Source: an uncultured Mailhella sp.
GTDB taxonomy: Bacteria; Desulfobacterota; Desulfovibrionia; Desulfovibrionales; Desulfovibrionaceae
Reading direction: 5' to 3'
Assembly (NCBI GenBank): GCA_910578585.1
Contig: CAJTRG010000001.1
Coordinates: 207,155-271,154, forward strand
DNA: 64,000 nucleotides
Position 1 is the first letter of the stretch, and each line of letters opens with the position of its first letter. Positions 1-9,700 of the stretch are shown here, piece after piece. The translations under genes and the position numbers were made by a program. The notes beneath the pieces are model-generated. The model was given only the letters and a program-made list of their open reading frames with translations, had not been told where the DNA came from and made no database searches.

Positions 1-1
1 T

Positions 2-1270
2 GTTCCTTCCCTTGTTTTGCTCCCAACTGAGACAGAACAACTTGGAACTATTGTTAAAAAATGCTATGATGAAGGCCTGCATATTACTGTTCGCGGTTCA
101 GGCTCAAATCTTTCCGGCGGAACTATTCCTGATTCATTGGATACTGTTGTTATTTCAACAGGAAAATTGAATAAAATTTTAGAAATCAATACGCACGACT
201 TATATGCTGTTGTTGAACCAGGGGTTGTTACTGAAAATCTTGCAAAAGAAGTTGTTGCAAAAGGACTTTTCTATCCGCCAGACCCTGGCTCACAAAGTAT
301 TTCAACCCTGGGCGGCAATATCGCTGAAAATGCCGGCGGTCTTCGCGGTTTGAAATACGGCGTTACCAAAGATTATGTTATGGGCCTCGAATTCTATGAT
401 TATGAAGGCCAGCTTGTAAAAACAGGCTCTCGTACCGTAAAATGCGTAACCGGTTATAACCTTGCCGGCTTGATGGTTGCTTCTGAAGGAACACTTGGCA
501 TCATCAGCAAAGCTATTTTGAAACTTGTTCCGCCTCCAAAGGCATCCAAAGCCATGATGGCTATTTTTGACGATGTGCAAAAAGCATCAGAAGCTGTAGC
601 CGGCATTATTGCTGCTCACGTTGTGCCTTGTACTCTGGAATTCTTAGACCATGCAACCATTAATTATGTAGAAGAAGATACGCATATTGGCTTGCCAAAA
701 GATGCTGATGCTCTCTTATTGATTGAAGTTGACGGTCACCCTGGACAAGTTGCTGATGAAGCTGAAATTGTGGAAAAAGTTTTGAAAGAATGCGGTGCAA
801 CTGACATTCACGTTGCGAGAAATGATGACGAAAAGGCTAAAATTTGGGCTGGCAGAAGAAATGCTCTTCCTGCTCTTGCTCGTTTACGCCCAACAACAGT
901 TCTTGAAGACGCAACTGTTCCACGTTCACAAATTCCTGCAATGGTAAAAGCACTCAACGAAATTGCCAAGAAATACAATGTTCAAATGGGAACATTTGGC
1001 CATGCCGGTGACGGTAATTTGCACCCAACTATTTTGTGTGACAGACGTGACCATGAAGAATTTGTACGCGTTGAAGCTGCTGTTGACGAAATCTTCAATG
1101 TTGCTTTGGAGCTGAATGGTACACTTTCCGGCGAACACGGCATTGGCACTGCAAAAGCAAAATGGCTTGAAAAAGAAACTTCACGCGGAACCATTATGTT
1201 CTCACGCAGAATGCGTAAAGCTATTGACCCTAAGGGACTTTTCAACTCACAAAAATTAGTAGGTATTTAA
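2..1270 (+). CDS. glcD: FAD-binding subunit of glycolate/D-lactate-type dehydrogenase (5' partial)
   Basis: The frame is open to the left edge, so the true start lies outside the window; the residues before the first TTG (VPSLVLLPT) still fit the family. The FAD-binding PCMH domain shows RGSGSNLSGG and the C-terminal FAD-oxidase domain shows GHAGDGNLHP and SGEHGIG, hallmarks of the GlcD/Dld-II family. These flavoproteins oxidise a 2-hydroxyacid to the 2-oxoacid and pass electrons to an Fe-S partner, here the next gene one base downstream. In sulfate or sulfite reducers the pair commonly acts on D-lactate, but glycolate cannot be excluded from sequence. Family assignment is secure; substrate is inferred. 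Confidence 0.9.
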   Translation, partial: VPSLVLLPTETEQLGTIVKKCYDEGLHITVRGSGSNLSGGTIPDSLDTVVISTGKLNKILEINTHDLYAVVEPGVVTENLAKEVVAKGLFYPPDPGSQSISTLGGNIAENAGGLRGLKYGVTKDYVMGLEFYDYEGQLVKTGSRTVKCVTGYNLAGLMVASEGTLGIISKAILKLVPPPKASKAMMAIFDDVQKASEAVAGIIAAHVVPCTLEFLDHATINYVEEDTHIGLPKDADALLLIEVDGHPGQVADEAEIVEKVLKECGATDIHVARNDDEKAKIWAGRRNALPALARLRPTTVLEDATVPRSQIPAMVKALNEIAKKYNVQMGTFGHAGDGNLHPTILCDRRDHEEFVRVEAAVDEIFNVALELNGTLSGEHGIGTAKAKWLEKETSRGTIMFSRRMRKAIDPKGLFNSQKLVGI

Positions 1271-1271
1271 T

Positions 1272-2576
1272 ATGAATGATATGGAACAGTTAAGACAATC
1301 CCTTGTTAAAATTGACGACCTCTTAGCTTCCTGTATGCGCTGCGGAAACTGTCAGGCTGTTTGTCCTGTTTATACCCAAACTCGCAGAGAAGCTGACGTT
1401 GCAAGGGGAAAAATTGTTCTTTTACAAAATTTGGCCTATGAGTTGATCAAAGATCCAAAGGCAGTAGAAGAACGTTTGACTCGTTGTCTTTTATGTGGTG
1501 CTTGCGAACACAATTGTTCTACTGGTGTAAAAACATTGGATATTTTTATTGAAGGCAGAATTGCTTTAACCCAATACTTGAAGCTTTCTCCTTTGAAAAA
1601 ATTGATTTTCCAATCTTTGCTGACCCATCCAAAATTGTTTTCACGGGCTATTCACACAGGTTCACTTTTCCAGGGACTTGTTTTGCGCAGACAGCAAAAT
1701 GCTCAAAAAACTGCAACAGCACCACTTTTGAAGCATTTTTTGGGTGCAAGACATATGCCTACCTTACCAAAGCAGCAGCTGCATGATAAGTATGGCGTAC
1801 TGACTGGCGATAAGTCCAAGAAAATCAATGTTATCTTTTATCCTGGCTGTATGACCGACAAGGTTTATACACAAATCGGGGATGCAGTAATTAAATTGTT
1901 GAATCATTATGGTGTGGGCGTGATTATGCCTGATGATTTCTCCTGCTGCGGACTTCCAGCTTTAGCTTCCGGCGATAAAGTGGGCTATGATACGTTGGTA
2001 AAAAATAATATTAGTGTTTTTGAACGGTTACTGACTGATGATGTGCAGTACATTGTCAGCGCTTGTCCTTCCTGTACAGAAACCCTGCATAAATGGTGGG
2101 TTCGTCTGTCAGAAAATTACAGCGAAAAAGACCGTGAAATACTCAAGAAAATCAGTGAAAAAGCTATTGATATTCACGCGTTCCTCTATAGTGTGCTGAA
2201 AGTGGATACCAAGGATCCCGTTGCAAAAGAAAATGCTGTCAAGATCACCTATCATGAATCCTGCCACTTGAAGAAATCATTGGGTGTTTCAAAAGAAGTT
2301 CTTGAACTCTTGAAACTGAATGATAACTATACCTTGGTAGAAATGGCAGAAGCTGATAAATGCTGCGGCTGCGGCGGCAGTTTCACCTTGACCCAACCGG
2401 AACTTTCTTTGAAAATCGGTACACGCAAAGGCCTGAACATTATGAAGAGCGGAGCAGAAGAAGTTGTGGCTGCCTGCCCTGCCTGCATGATGCAAATTGC
2501 TGATATTTTGGGCAGAAACAACTCAAATATCAAAGTAAAACACAGCCTTGAAATAATCGCTGAAAACTTGAAATAG
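1272..2576 (+). CDS. glcF: Fe-S subunit of glycolate/D-lactate-type dehydrogenase
   Basis: A 434-residue protein with two N-terminal ferredoxin motifs, C21/C24/C27/C31 (CMRCGNCQAVCP) and C72/C75/C78/C82, followed by two cysteine-rich CCG domains (SCCGLPALASG and KCCGCGGSF). This is the GlcF/LdhB-type iron-sulfur subunit that takes electrons from the upstream flavoprotein and delivers them toward the quinone pool or another membrane acceptor. Its ATG lies one base after the glcD stop, so the two are translationally coupled. No membrane segment is seen, so it is likely peripheral on the cytoplasmic side. Confidence 0.92.
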   Translation: MNDMEQLRQSLVKIDDLLASCMRCGNCQAVCPVYTQTRREADVARGKIVLLQNLAYELIKDPKAVEERLTRCLLCGACEHNCSTGVKTLDIFIEGRIALTQYLKLSPLKKLIFQSLLTHPKLFSRAIHTGSLFQGLVLRRQQNAQKTATAPLLKHFLGARHMPTLPKQQLHDKYGVLTGDKSKKINVIFYPGCMTDKVYTQIGDAVIKLLNHYGVGVIMPDDFSCCGLPALASGDKVGYDTLVKNNISVFERLLTDDVQYIVSACPSCTETLHKWWVRLSENYSEKDREILKKISEKAIDIHAFLYSVLKVDTKDPVAKENAVKITYHESCHLKKSLGVSKEVLELLKLNDNYTLVEMAEADKCCGCGGSFTLTQPELSLKIGTRKGLNIMKSGAEEVVAACPACMMQIADILGRNNSNIKVKHSLEIIAENLK

Positions 2577-2585
2577 GAAAATACC

Positions 2586-3620
2586 ATGATTGCAAAAATG
2601 TGGGTTAAAGCAGAAACGCAGGCAGTGTGTCAGCTTTGCTCACATTTTTGCCATTTATCAACGGAAAATCCTATGGGCAAATGCCATGTGCGCTATTTCA
2701 AAGACGGGGAAATATACAGTCTTGTGGATACGCATTTGGCGGCAGTCAATATTGACCCCATTGAGAAGAAAACGTTTTATCATTTTAAACCACGGGCAAA
2801 GGCGCTTTCCTTTGGTACAGTTGGCTGCAATTTCTCTTGTGCCTGGTGTCAAAATCATTCACTGGTGACGGCAGCGCATGCTGACAGACTGCTTGTTTCT
2901 GATTTTGAAAAATTGAAGCCTCTCTTTGGACATGTCTATAATCCGGAAGAGCTTATTCAAGTTGCCTGCCAAAAGAATATTGAAGCGCTTGCCTATACCT
3001 ATAATGAGCCCACGGTGTTTCTCGAGCAGGGGCTGAGGCTTGCGGAACTTGCCTTGCAGCATGGGAAAGCAAATCTTTTTGTTTCCAATGGCTATTTTTC
3101 AAAGCAGACATTTTCAGTATTGAAAGACTATATCCATGCCTTTAATATTGATATAAAAGCCTTTTCTGGAAAGACGTACAGTGAATACTGCAAGGCGACC
3201 CTTCGGCCCGTGCTTGATTCTTGTGTACGGGTGAAAGAAGCTGGTTTGCATTTGGAAGTGACAACGCTGATTATTCCAGATTTGAACGACAGCACAGAGG
3301 AATTGACGCAATTAGCGAATTTTATTGCAGAAAAACTCGGTAAAGAAACGGTTTGGCATATCAGTGCTTTTCACCCTGATTATGAAATGCGAAATAAACG
3401 GGCAACACCTTTGGAAACTCTGGAAAAAGCTTTTGCGATTGGCAAAGAAGCAGGACTTGACTATATTTATTACGGCAATGTAGGGAAAGAAAATGATACG
3501 ATCTGCCCCCATTGCCAGACTGTGCTTATAAAAAGAAATGGGTATCTTGTGGATGTGCTTGACGGATTTTCCGGAAAATGTCCGCATTGTGATTATGAAA
3601 TAAAGGGAATATGGAAATGA
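2586..3620 (+). CDS. amrS: AmmeMemoRadiSam system radical SAM protein
   Basis: A 344-residue radical SAM protein. The cluster motif is C81/C85/C88 (GCNFSCAWCQN). An N-terminal cysteine set (C15, C18, C22, C33) and a C-terminal CPHC...CPHC pair look like additional metal-binding sites. This layout matches AmrS, the radical SAM member of the AMMECR1-Memo-RadicalSAM trio and a relative of pyruvate formate-lyase activating enzyme. The AMMECR1 and Memo partners are not in the window. It starts 9 bases after the Fe-S subunit and overlaps the next gene by ten bases, so it is part of the operon. Its exact substrate is unknown. Confidence 0.82.
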   Translation: MIAKMWVKAETQAVCQLCSHFCHLSTENPMGKCHVRYFKDGEIYSLVDTHLAAVNIDPIEKKTFYHFKPRAKALSFGTVGCNFSCAWCQNHSLVTAAHADRLLVSDFEKLKPLFGHVYNPEELIQVACQKNIEALAYTYNEPTVFLEQGLRLAELALQHGKANLFVSNGYFSKQTFSVLKDYIHAFNIDIKAFSGKTYSEYCKATLRPVLDSCVRVKEAGLHLEVTTLIIPDLNDSTEELTQLANFIAEKLGKETVWHISAFHPDYEMRNKRATPLETLEKAFAIGKEAGLDYIYYGNVGKENDTICPHCQTVLIKRNGYLVDVLDGFSGKCPHCDYEIKGIWK

Positions 3621-4576
3621 GTAAGAATAAGGAAAATAATACCAATCCTTTTGCAAGACTTTCAAAAATGGATTTTCCTGACAAGGATGCAAAAAAGAAG
3701 ACAAATACTCGCTCAGATGTGAAAAAACAAAAGATCACAGATATTCCTTTTGACGACGATGCCCATTTGTTTTTGGCAAGCATTGGGGAAGTGAATAAGC
3801 TCTCTTCCAATAAAAAAGTACATGCTGATTTTTCTGAGACAGATTGCACTATGGCTGAACTCTTGGAAAAAACAGCTCAAAAAAAGAATGAAAACTCTGT
3901 GAAAAAACAGGAAAAAATTGCAAAGCCAGAACAGGCTGAGCAAACATCTAAAAAAATTGTACTTGAAACACAAGAAGAAAATCAGGCTGTTGGCGACGAA
4001 GAACTCAATGATTTTTATAAAGCCATGCAGGATGTGAAAGCGCTTGAAGGCAAAGGGCGTGAGATTATTCCCTGCACAAAAGATACGAGCCTGACACCGC
4101 CGCCCGTGACCAATCCTTTGCAGGATTTCATGGACGGGAAATTGGAATTTGCCTTGAATGCCACAGAAGATTATGTGGAAGGCCATATTTTAGGCATTGA
4201 TTTGATGACTGTGGGAAAATTGCAAAATCGTCAATACAGTCCGGAAGCCCACATTGATTTACACGGTTTAAATGCTGAGCAGGCGTATCATAATTTGATT
4301 GCATTTTTCAGAAATTCTTATCAGCGCGGGCTTCGCACCGTCCTGGTGGTAACAGGAAAAGGAAAAAATTCTATCAACGGCATGCCCATTTTGCGCAACA
4401 AGGTGCAGGAATGGTTTACAAAAGATCCTTTCAGACGGGTAATTATAGCCTTTTGCACCGCAAAACAGGAAGACGGCGGCACTGGCGCTCTTTATGTACT
4501 CATTCGTAAGCAAAAAAAGAATTATGGAAAGGTTTATTGGGATTTAACGCCGATGGACAGTGATTTCTTTTTATAG
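3611..4576 (+). CDS. Smr-domain protein
   Basis: A 321-residue protein with a hydrophilic, lysine-rich and probably disordered N-terminal half (about residues 1-180) and a C-terminal Smr domain from about residue 214. The domain shows the DLHG signature (217-220) and TGKGKNS (248-254), typical of the MutS2-like small MutS-related nuclease fold acting on branched nucleic acid or stalled ribosomes. A second ATG six bases inside (3617) has equally good spacing from the AAGGGA upstream and could be the true start. It overlaps the end of amrS. The physiological target is unknown. Confidence 0.78.
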   Translation: MEMSKNKENNTNPFARLSKMDFPDKDAKKKTNTRSDVKKQKITDIPFDDDAHLFLASIGEVNKLSSNKKVHADFSETDCTMAELLEKTAQKKNENSVKKQEKIAKPEQAEQTSKKIVLETQEENQAVGDEELNDFYKAMQDVKALEGKGREIIPCTKDTSLTPPPVTNPLQDFMDGKLEFALNATEDYVEGHILGIDLMTVGKLQNRQYSPEAHIDLHGLNAEQAYHNLIAFFRNSYQRGLRTVLVVTGKGKNSINGMPILRNKVQEWFTKDPFRRVIIAFCTAKQEDGGTGALYVLIRKQKKNYGKVYWDLTPMDSDFFL

Positions 4577-4593
4577 AATGATAGACATTTTCT

Positions 4594-4661
4594 AGGGTTA
4601 TTGAAGTGTGAAAAAATATTTACGGTTAACCCTTGCTGATTGTATTAAAACTTGTTATAAG
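4594..4661 (+). promoter_or_regulatory. Putative glpX-fabD promoter with overlapping inverted repeat
   Basis: TTGCTG at 4633-4638 is followed by a 17-base spacer and TATAAG at 4656-4661, a good sigma-70-type fit just upstream of glpX. An inverted repeat AGGGTTA (4594-4600) / TAACCCT (4627-4633) abuts the -35 element and could be an operator; no specific regulator is recognised. Confidence 0.45.
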
Positions 4662-4696
4662 TGTAGAGAAAAAAATATAATGAGGGAAGGTTTTTT

Positions 4697-5680
4697 ATGC
4701 AAGCTCCTGAAAAAAATTTAGCTTTTGATCTTGTACGTGTAACTGAATCCGCAGCTTTATCCGCAGCACGTTGGCTTGGCCTCGGCAATAAAGAAGGTGG
4801 TGACGGTGCAGCTGTTGATGCTATGCGTCTTTCCTTTAATTCACTCGATATTAATGGAACTGTTATTATTGGTGAGGGTGAAAAAGACAATGCACCCATG
4901 CTCTATAATGGTGAAAAAATTGGTACAGGCGAAGGCCCTTGTTTAGATATTGCTGTTGACCCGGTTGAAGGTACAAACCTTTTGGCTCTTGGTCGTCCCA
5001 ATTCTATTTCTGTTATTGGTGCCTGTGCTGCCGGTGCTATGTATAATCCCGGCCCAAGCTATTATATGCAAAAAATTGCTGTTGGCCCTGAAGCCCGCAA
5101 TGTTATTGATATTGATGCTCCTGTAAAAGATAACCTGAAAAATATCGCAAAAGCACGCGGTAAAGATGTGCACGACCTCGTTGTTTTTGTCCTTGATAAA
5201 CCTCGCCATCAACGCCTTATTCAGGAAATTCGTGCAACTGGCGCTCGTATTCAGCTCCATACTGACGGTGATGTTGCCGGTGCACTCATGGTTGCAGATC
5301 CAAGAGGCGGCATTGACGTTATGATGGGTACCGGCGGAACTCCTGAAGGTGTTATCGCTGCCTGTGCGCTGAAAGGTGTTGGCGGTCAGCTCTTAGGTCG
5401 TCTTGACCCGCAATCCATGGTTGAAAAAGAAGCCATTGAAAAAGCCGGCGTTGATATGCGTGAAATTCTTTCTATCGAACGCTTTATTAAATCTGATGAT
5501 GCATTCTTTGCTGCAACTGGTATTTCCGGCGGTTCATTCCTCAACGGCGTAGAATTTGTGGGCGGCGGCGCTGTAACCCATTCTCTTGTTATCCGCGCAA
5601 AAACCGGTACTATTCGTTATATTGAATCTCACCATAACTGGAACAGATTGATGAAATTCAGCGCGGTTGATTATTCATAG
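4697..5680 (+). CDS. glpX: Fructose-1,6-bisphosphatase class II
   Basis: A 327-residue protein of normal GlpX length. It contains the metal/phosphate motifs IIGEGEKDNAPML (residues 57-69) and DPVEGTN (88-94), typical of lithium-sensitive class II fructose bisphosphatases, which hydrolyse fructose-1,6-bisphosphate for gluconeogenesis. A GAGGGAAGG ribosome-binding sequence precedes the ATG. It is followed after eight bases by fabD, so the two are probably co-transcribed. Confidence 0.95.
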   Translation: MQAPEKNLAFDLVRVTESAALSAARWLGLGNKEGGDGAAVDAMRLSFNSLDINGTVIIGEGEKDNAPMLYNGEKIGTGEGPCLDIAVDPVEGTNLLALGRPNSISVIGACAAGAMYNPGPSYYMQKIAVGPEARNVIDIDAPVKDNLKNIAKARGKDVHDLVVFVLDKPRHQRLIQEIRATGARIQLHTDGDVAGALMVADPRGGIDVMMGTGGTPEGVIAACALKGVGGQLLGRLDPQSMVEKEAIEKAGVDMREILSIERFIKSDDAFFAATGISGGSFLNGVEFVGGGAVTHSLVIRAKTGTIRYIESHHNWNRLMKFSAVDYS

Positions 5681-5688
5681 GTGATAAA

Positions 5689-6642
5689 ATGAGTATTGCA
5701 ATATTATTTCCTGGCCAGGGTTCTCAAAAATTTGGCATGGGCAAACGTTTATTCGAAAAAAGCCCAGAAGCTAAAGAACTGTGGCTTAAGGCTGAAAAAA
5801 TCAGCGGTGTGCCTTTGCGTGAAATTTACTGGGAAAGCAACGACAACACGCTTATGGCAAATACCCGCAATTTGCAGCCTGCTATTACTGTTGTGAACCT
5901 GGCTTTGTGGACGTATATCAAAGAATATATCAAGCCAACCTGCACGGCTGGTCATAGTCTTGGTGAATTTAGTTCCCTTGCGGCGGCAAAGGTACTCAGT
6001 GTTGATGATGTCTTGCAGGCGGTTTCTCTTCGCGGGCAGCTCATGGCTGACGCTGACCCTGACGGCATTGGTTCCATGTATGCCGTTTTGCGTCTCAATG
6101 CTGAACAGGTGGAAAATCTTTGTAAAGAAGTTTCTGAACGTTCTGGAAAAATGGTGCGTCTTGCCAATAGAAATACTCCTGGTCAATTTGCTATCAGCGG
6201 ACATAAGCAAGCTCTTGAAGAGGTTGTTGAAAAAGCTCAGGATCTTGGCGGAAAATGTATTCCTCTTGCGGTGAGCGGGGCTTTCCATACGCCGCTTATG
6301 GCTGATGCTTCCAATGAATTTGCAAAGTATTTGGGCACACTTGATTTCCATGACGCGGAATTTCCCGTGTACTGCAATATCAACGGTGAACCCTTGACAG
6401 AAGCTGAAAAACTTCGTTCTGCCATGAAGAAACAAATGACTTCTTCTGTGTACTGGATTGAAATTATTTGCAATCAATATGAACATGGCGTGCGCAAATG
6501 GTTTGAATTTGGCCCTCAAGGCATTTTAACCCGTATGATGCGTCAAATTATCAAGGTAAACGAAGGTGCGGACAGTTGCTTTGAGACTATCCATATTCCA
6601 AACCTTGAAGAAGCAGATAATTATATCAGCAATAACAGTTAA
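5689..6642 (+). CDS. fabD: Malonyl-CoA:ACP transacylase
   Basis: A 317-residue FabD. Visible motifs are GQGSQ (residues 9-13), the nucleophile elbow GHSLGE with catalytic Ser90, and the distal SGAFHTPLM containing the catalytic histidine. It loads malonyl groups onto acyl carrier protein for fatty-acid synthesis. It sits eight bases after glpX and is followed by a strong terminator. No other fab genes are nearby, so this is a detached member of the pathway. Confidence 0.95.
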   Translation: MSIAILFPGQGSQKFGMGKRLFEKSPEAKELWLKAEKISGVPLREIYWESNDNTLMANTRNLQPAITVVNLALWTYIKEYIKPTCTAGHSLGEFSSLAAAKVLSVDDVLQAVSLRGQLMADADPDGIGSMYAVLRLNAEQVENLCKEVSERSGKMVRLANRNTPGQFAISGHKQALEEVVEKAQDLGGKCIPLAVSGAFHTPLMADASNEFAKYLGTLDFHDAEFPVYCNINGEPLTEAEKLRSAMKKQMTSSVYWIEIICNQYEHGVRKWFEFGPQGILTRMMRQIIKVNEGADSCFETIHIPNLEEADNYISNNS

Positions 6643-6668
6643 TTTTTCGAAAGAAATTATTTTGTATA

Positions 6669-6695
6669 AATCAGCCTAACAGGCTGATTTTTTTT
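6669..6695 (+). terminator. Rho-independent terminator after fabD
   Basis: A 9-bp perfect stem AATCAGCCT/AGGCTGATT with a three-base loop is followed by a run of T. It closes the glpX-fabD operon. Confidence 0.85.
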
Positions 6696-6717
6696 ATTTA
6701 AAATTGTTCACTTTAAC

Positions 6718-6746
6718 TTGTCTAAACCCTGTATATTCGGTATATT
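6718..6746 (+). promoter_or_regulatory. Putative promoter of the alpha-2-macroglobulin gene
   Basis: TTGTCT at 6718-6723, 17-base spacer, TATATT at 6741-6746; the start codon follows about 35 bases later behind a TTGGAGG ribosome-binding sequence. Confidence 0.5.
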
Positions 6747-6780
6747 TTAATGCTGAATTGTTTGATTTTGGAGGCTTTAT

Positions 6781-9700
6781 ATGAAAGCTTTGAAAAAGAT
6801 TGTTTTCCTTAGTTTTTTGATGATATGTATGAGCAGTTCCTTTGCTTTTGCAAAAAATACTGTTGAAAATATTCGTTATTTACTGGAACAAACTGCCTAT
6901 AATGAACAAACAGAACAGGAGATACTTCGGATAGTGCAGGGCAAAGACCCTGTGTATTTGTATTTCTCTGCTGATGAACAAATTTGTAAAGAAAAATACG
7001 GCAAGAAAGCGTATGAAATCTGCAATCGCAGCTTTCAGAATGTTTTTCCAGGCACAGAACAGATTAAACTCACTCCTGCCATGGAAGGTAAATGGGAATG
7101 GACTTCTGATACTTCTCTTGTTTTCTATCCAGCCAAAGAATGGCAGGCTGATACAAAATATTCTGTAGAATTTGGTGAAGAAGCTTTGCCAAAACTGACA
7201 GTACTGACCAAGCCTGTAACCTTTACTACGCAAGCTTTTAGACCTGAAATTACTGCTGATTTTAAATTTGATCCTGAACATATTGAAACCATGATAATTA
7301 CAGGTTCTATTTCATTCAACTATAAAGTAGAAGAAGAACAGGCAAAGGAAAAACTTCGCATTGTGTCAGGCACTGCCAAGACGGTGAGCCTTGGAAAAAT
7401 GGAAACCAATTTTCATAATAATACCTTGTACTTTTCACTACCTGTGCTGAAAGTAAGTGATAGGGCAGAAGAAGTAAAAATTGAACTTCCAGCTGGCCTT
7501 CAAGCTGAAAACGGCGGAAAATTAGCGAAAACTTATGAATATGTGGTGAAAACTCCACCAAAAAATGAAATATTTAAAATAGTTGGCTGTGAGGCAGGGA
7601 TTGAAAATTTGCCGAATCTTTCTGTAAAACAAAATATTGTAGTTGAGTTCAGTTTGCCTGTTTTGTCAAAGCAGTTCAGCAGTAAAAATATGAAAGCTGT
7701 GCTCTTGCCTCGTGATAAAGTGCAGGTAAAAGAAGGGGATAAAGAAAATCCGCCTTACAATTGGTGGACATTTACCGAAATCACAAGCGATGTTTTGAAA
7801 AAATCTGAGCCATTGAAACTGAACATCATGAATAATGCGGATGAGGCCGCACGTTTTCTCATGCTTGCTCCTGAAAGCGATATTGAAGCAGGCAGATGTG
7901 CCCTTATTACCTTTTCTGCTCCTATAGAAGGACCGGAAGGTTTTGTGCTTGATAAGGGAATAGACCTCCTAGTGCATTTTAAATCCCTGGACAGCACTGT
8001 GAAAATCATGCAAAAAGGCTCTTTGCTTTCTTTGCATGGCGATAAGAAACTTTCTCTTTATGCGCGAAATGCGGATAAGCTTCATTATGAAGTACGGCAA
8101 ATTCGTCCAGAATTTATCAATTCCTATGTGCCGCTGCTTCGACAGGCTCAATATGATGAGGTCTATGGTTATCAGCTTGATACCATGAGCATTGTGCATG
8201 AGGGAGATTTGCCTTTGGCTTTTGTCAATGCAGAAAAGGCACAGTTCAGTTCTTTGGATTTAGCACCCTATGTAAAAAATGATAAAGGCTTTTTCCACGT
8301 GACTGTAACAGCGCAAAAAGGTGATATGACTGTTGCCCGTGATGAGCGCTTTATTATGCTCAGTGACCTTGGGCTTATTGTGAAAGCTGATGAGAATCAG
8401 GAGCATGTCAAAGCCTATATTATGTCTTTGCCAACGGGTAAGCCCATTGGCGGGGTAAAGGTTGAAGTCTTGGGCGCTAATGGCATTGCGCTTTTCAGCG
8501 GAAAAACAGACAGAAACGGGATTGTCTCTCTGCCTTCCTTGCAAGGTTTTGAGCGGGAAAAACAAGTAACAGCCATTGCAGCAAGCTATAAAGACGATAT
8601 GGCAGTTTTGCCCTTTGTAGATTATCAATTTGCTTTGCGTCCGCAAAATAAAATCAATACTGCCGGAAAAATCTTTTCTGAAAATAGTCTGAATGGTTTT
8701 ATTTTCACTCAGCGCGATATTTATCGGGCAGGCGAAACAGCCTACTTTGGCTTTATTTTGAAACAAGGGGATCTGGGTAAGACTGCTTTGGAAAATGTAC
8801 CGCTGACAGGAACTGTCTATGCAAGCAACGGGCAAATGATAAGCAAAGAGAAAATCACTTTGTCACGGCAGGGCATGGGTGAATTTTCCTGTAAACTTCC
8901 TGATAATGCCGTGAGCGGCGTCTATAATTTCCAGATTGAAAAAGCAGATACTTCTGCGCTTTTGGTTTCAAAAGATTTCCATGTTATGGATTTTACGCCT
9001 GATACGATTAAAGCACAGATTATAAATTCTCTGGAAAGCAAGAAATACTGGTACAATAAAGAAGACTTGCAGGATACTGTTTATACTGTCAGTGTGCAGA
9101 ATTTATTTGGTTCACCTGCCATTAATAACACGGTCAACGCAAAGCTGATTGCAAGTCCTATGCGCTTTAGCTTTGATGGTGAATACAGCGCCTTTAAATT
9201 TTATGATGCAAGCAAGGCAGATAAAACAAATGTGCAGGAACTTGGCAAAACAACCACTGACGCAAAAGGACAAGCACAGATTAAGCTTGATACCAGTGCC
9301 ATTGCTGATGAAAGCCTTGTTTTGACCTTGCAGGCTGATGTGCAGGATGCCCAGGGCGGTTCCAGCATCAGCGTAAAGAATGTGCTGAATGTATCACCCC
9401 TTGCGGCTGTTGTGGGCTATAAAACGCAAAGCAATTTAGACTTTTTGACCCAAAATGAAAAGGCAAATCTTGCAATCATTGCCTTGGATGCCCTTGCAAA
9501 ACCTTATGCCATGGGCGAACTTGCTTTAGAGTTATACGAGTCTGAACTTGTCAAGAGCTTGGTAAAAGTGGACGGCAAGTATCAATATACCAAGGTTCGC
9601 CGTGAAAAACTCCTTTCTGAAACAAAAATTAAACTTGAGGCAAAAGTTCTGGATTTGAAGCTTGATACAGCAAACGTTGGCGATAAATTGCTTGTGCTCA

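Noticed and set aside
5749..6519. Long minus-strand ORF (256 residues) antisense to fabD
   Set aside because: It is a shadow of fabD; no ribosome-binding site or recognisable domain.
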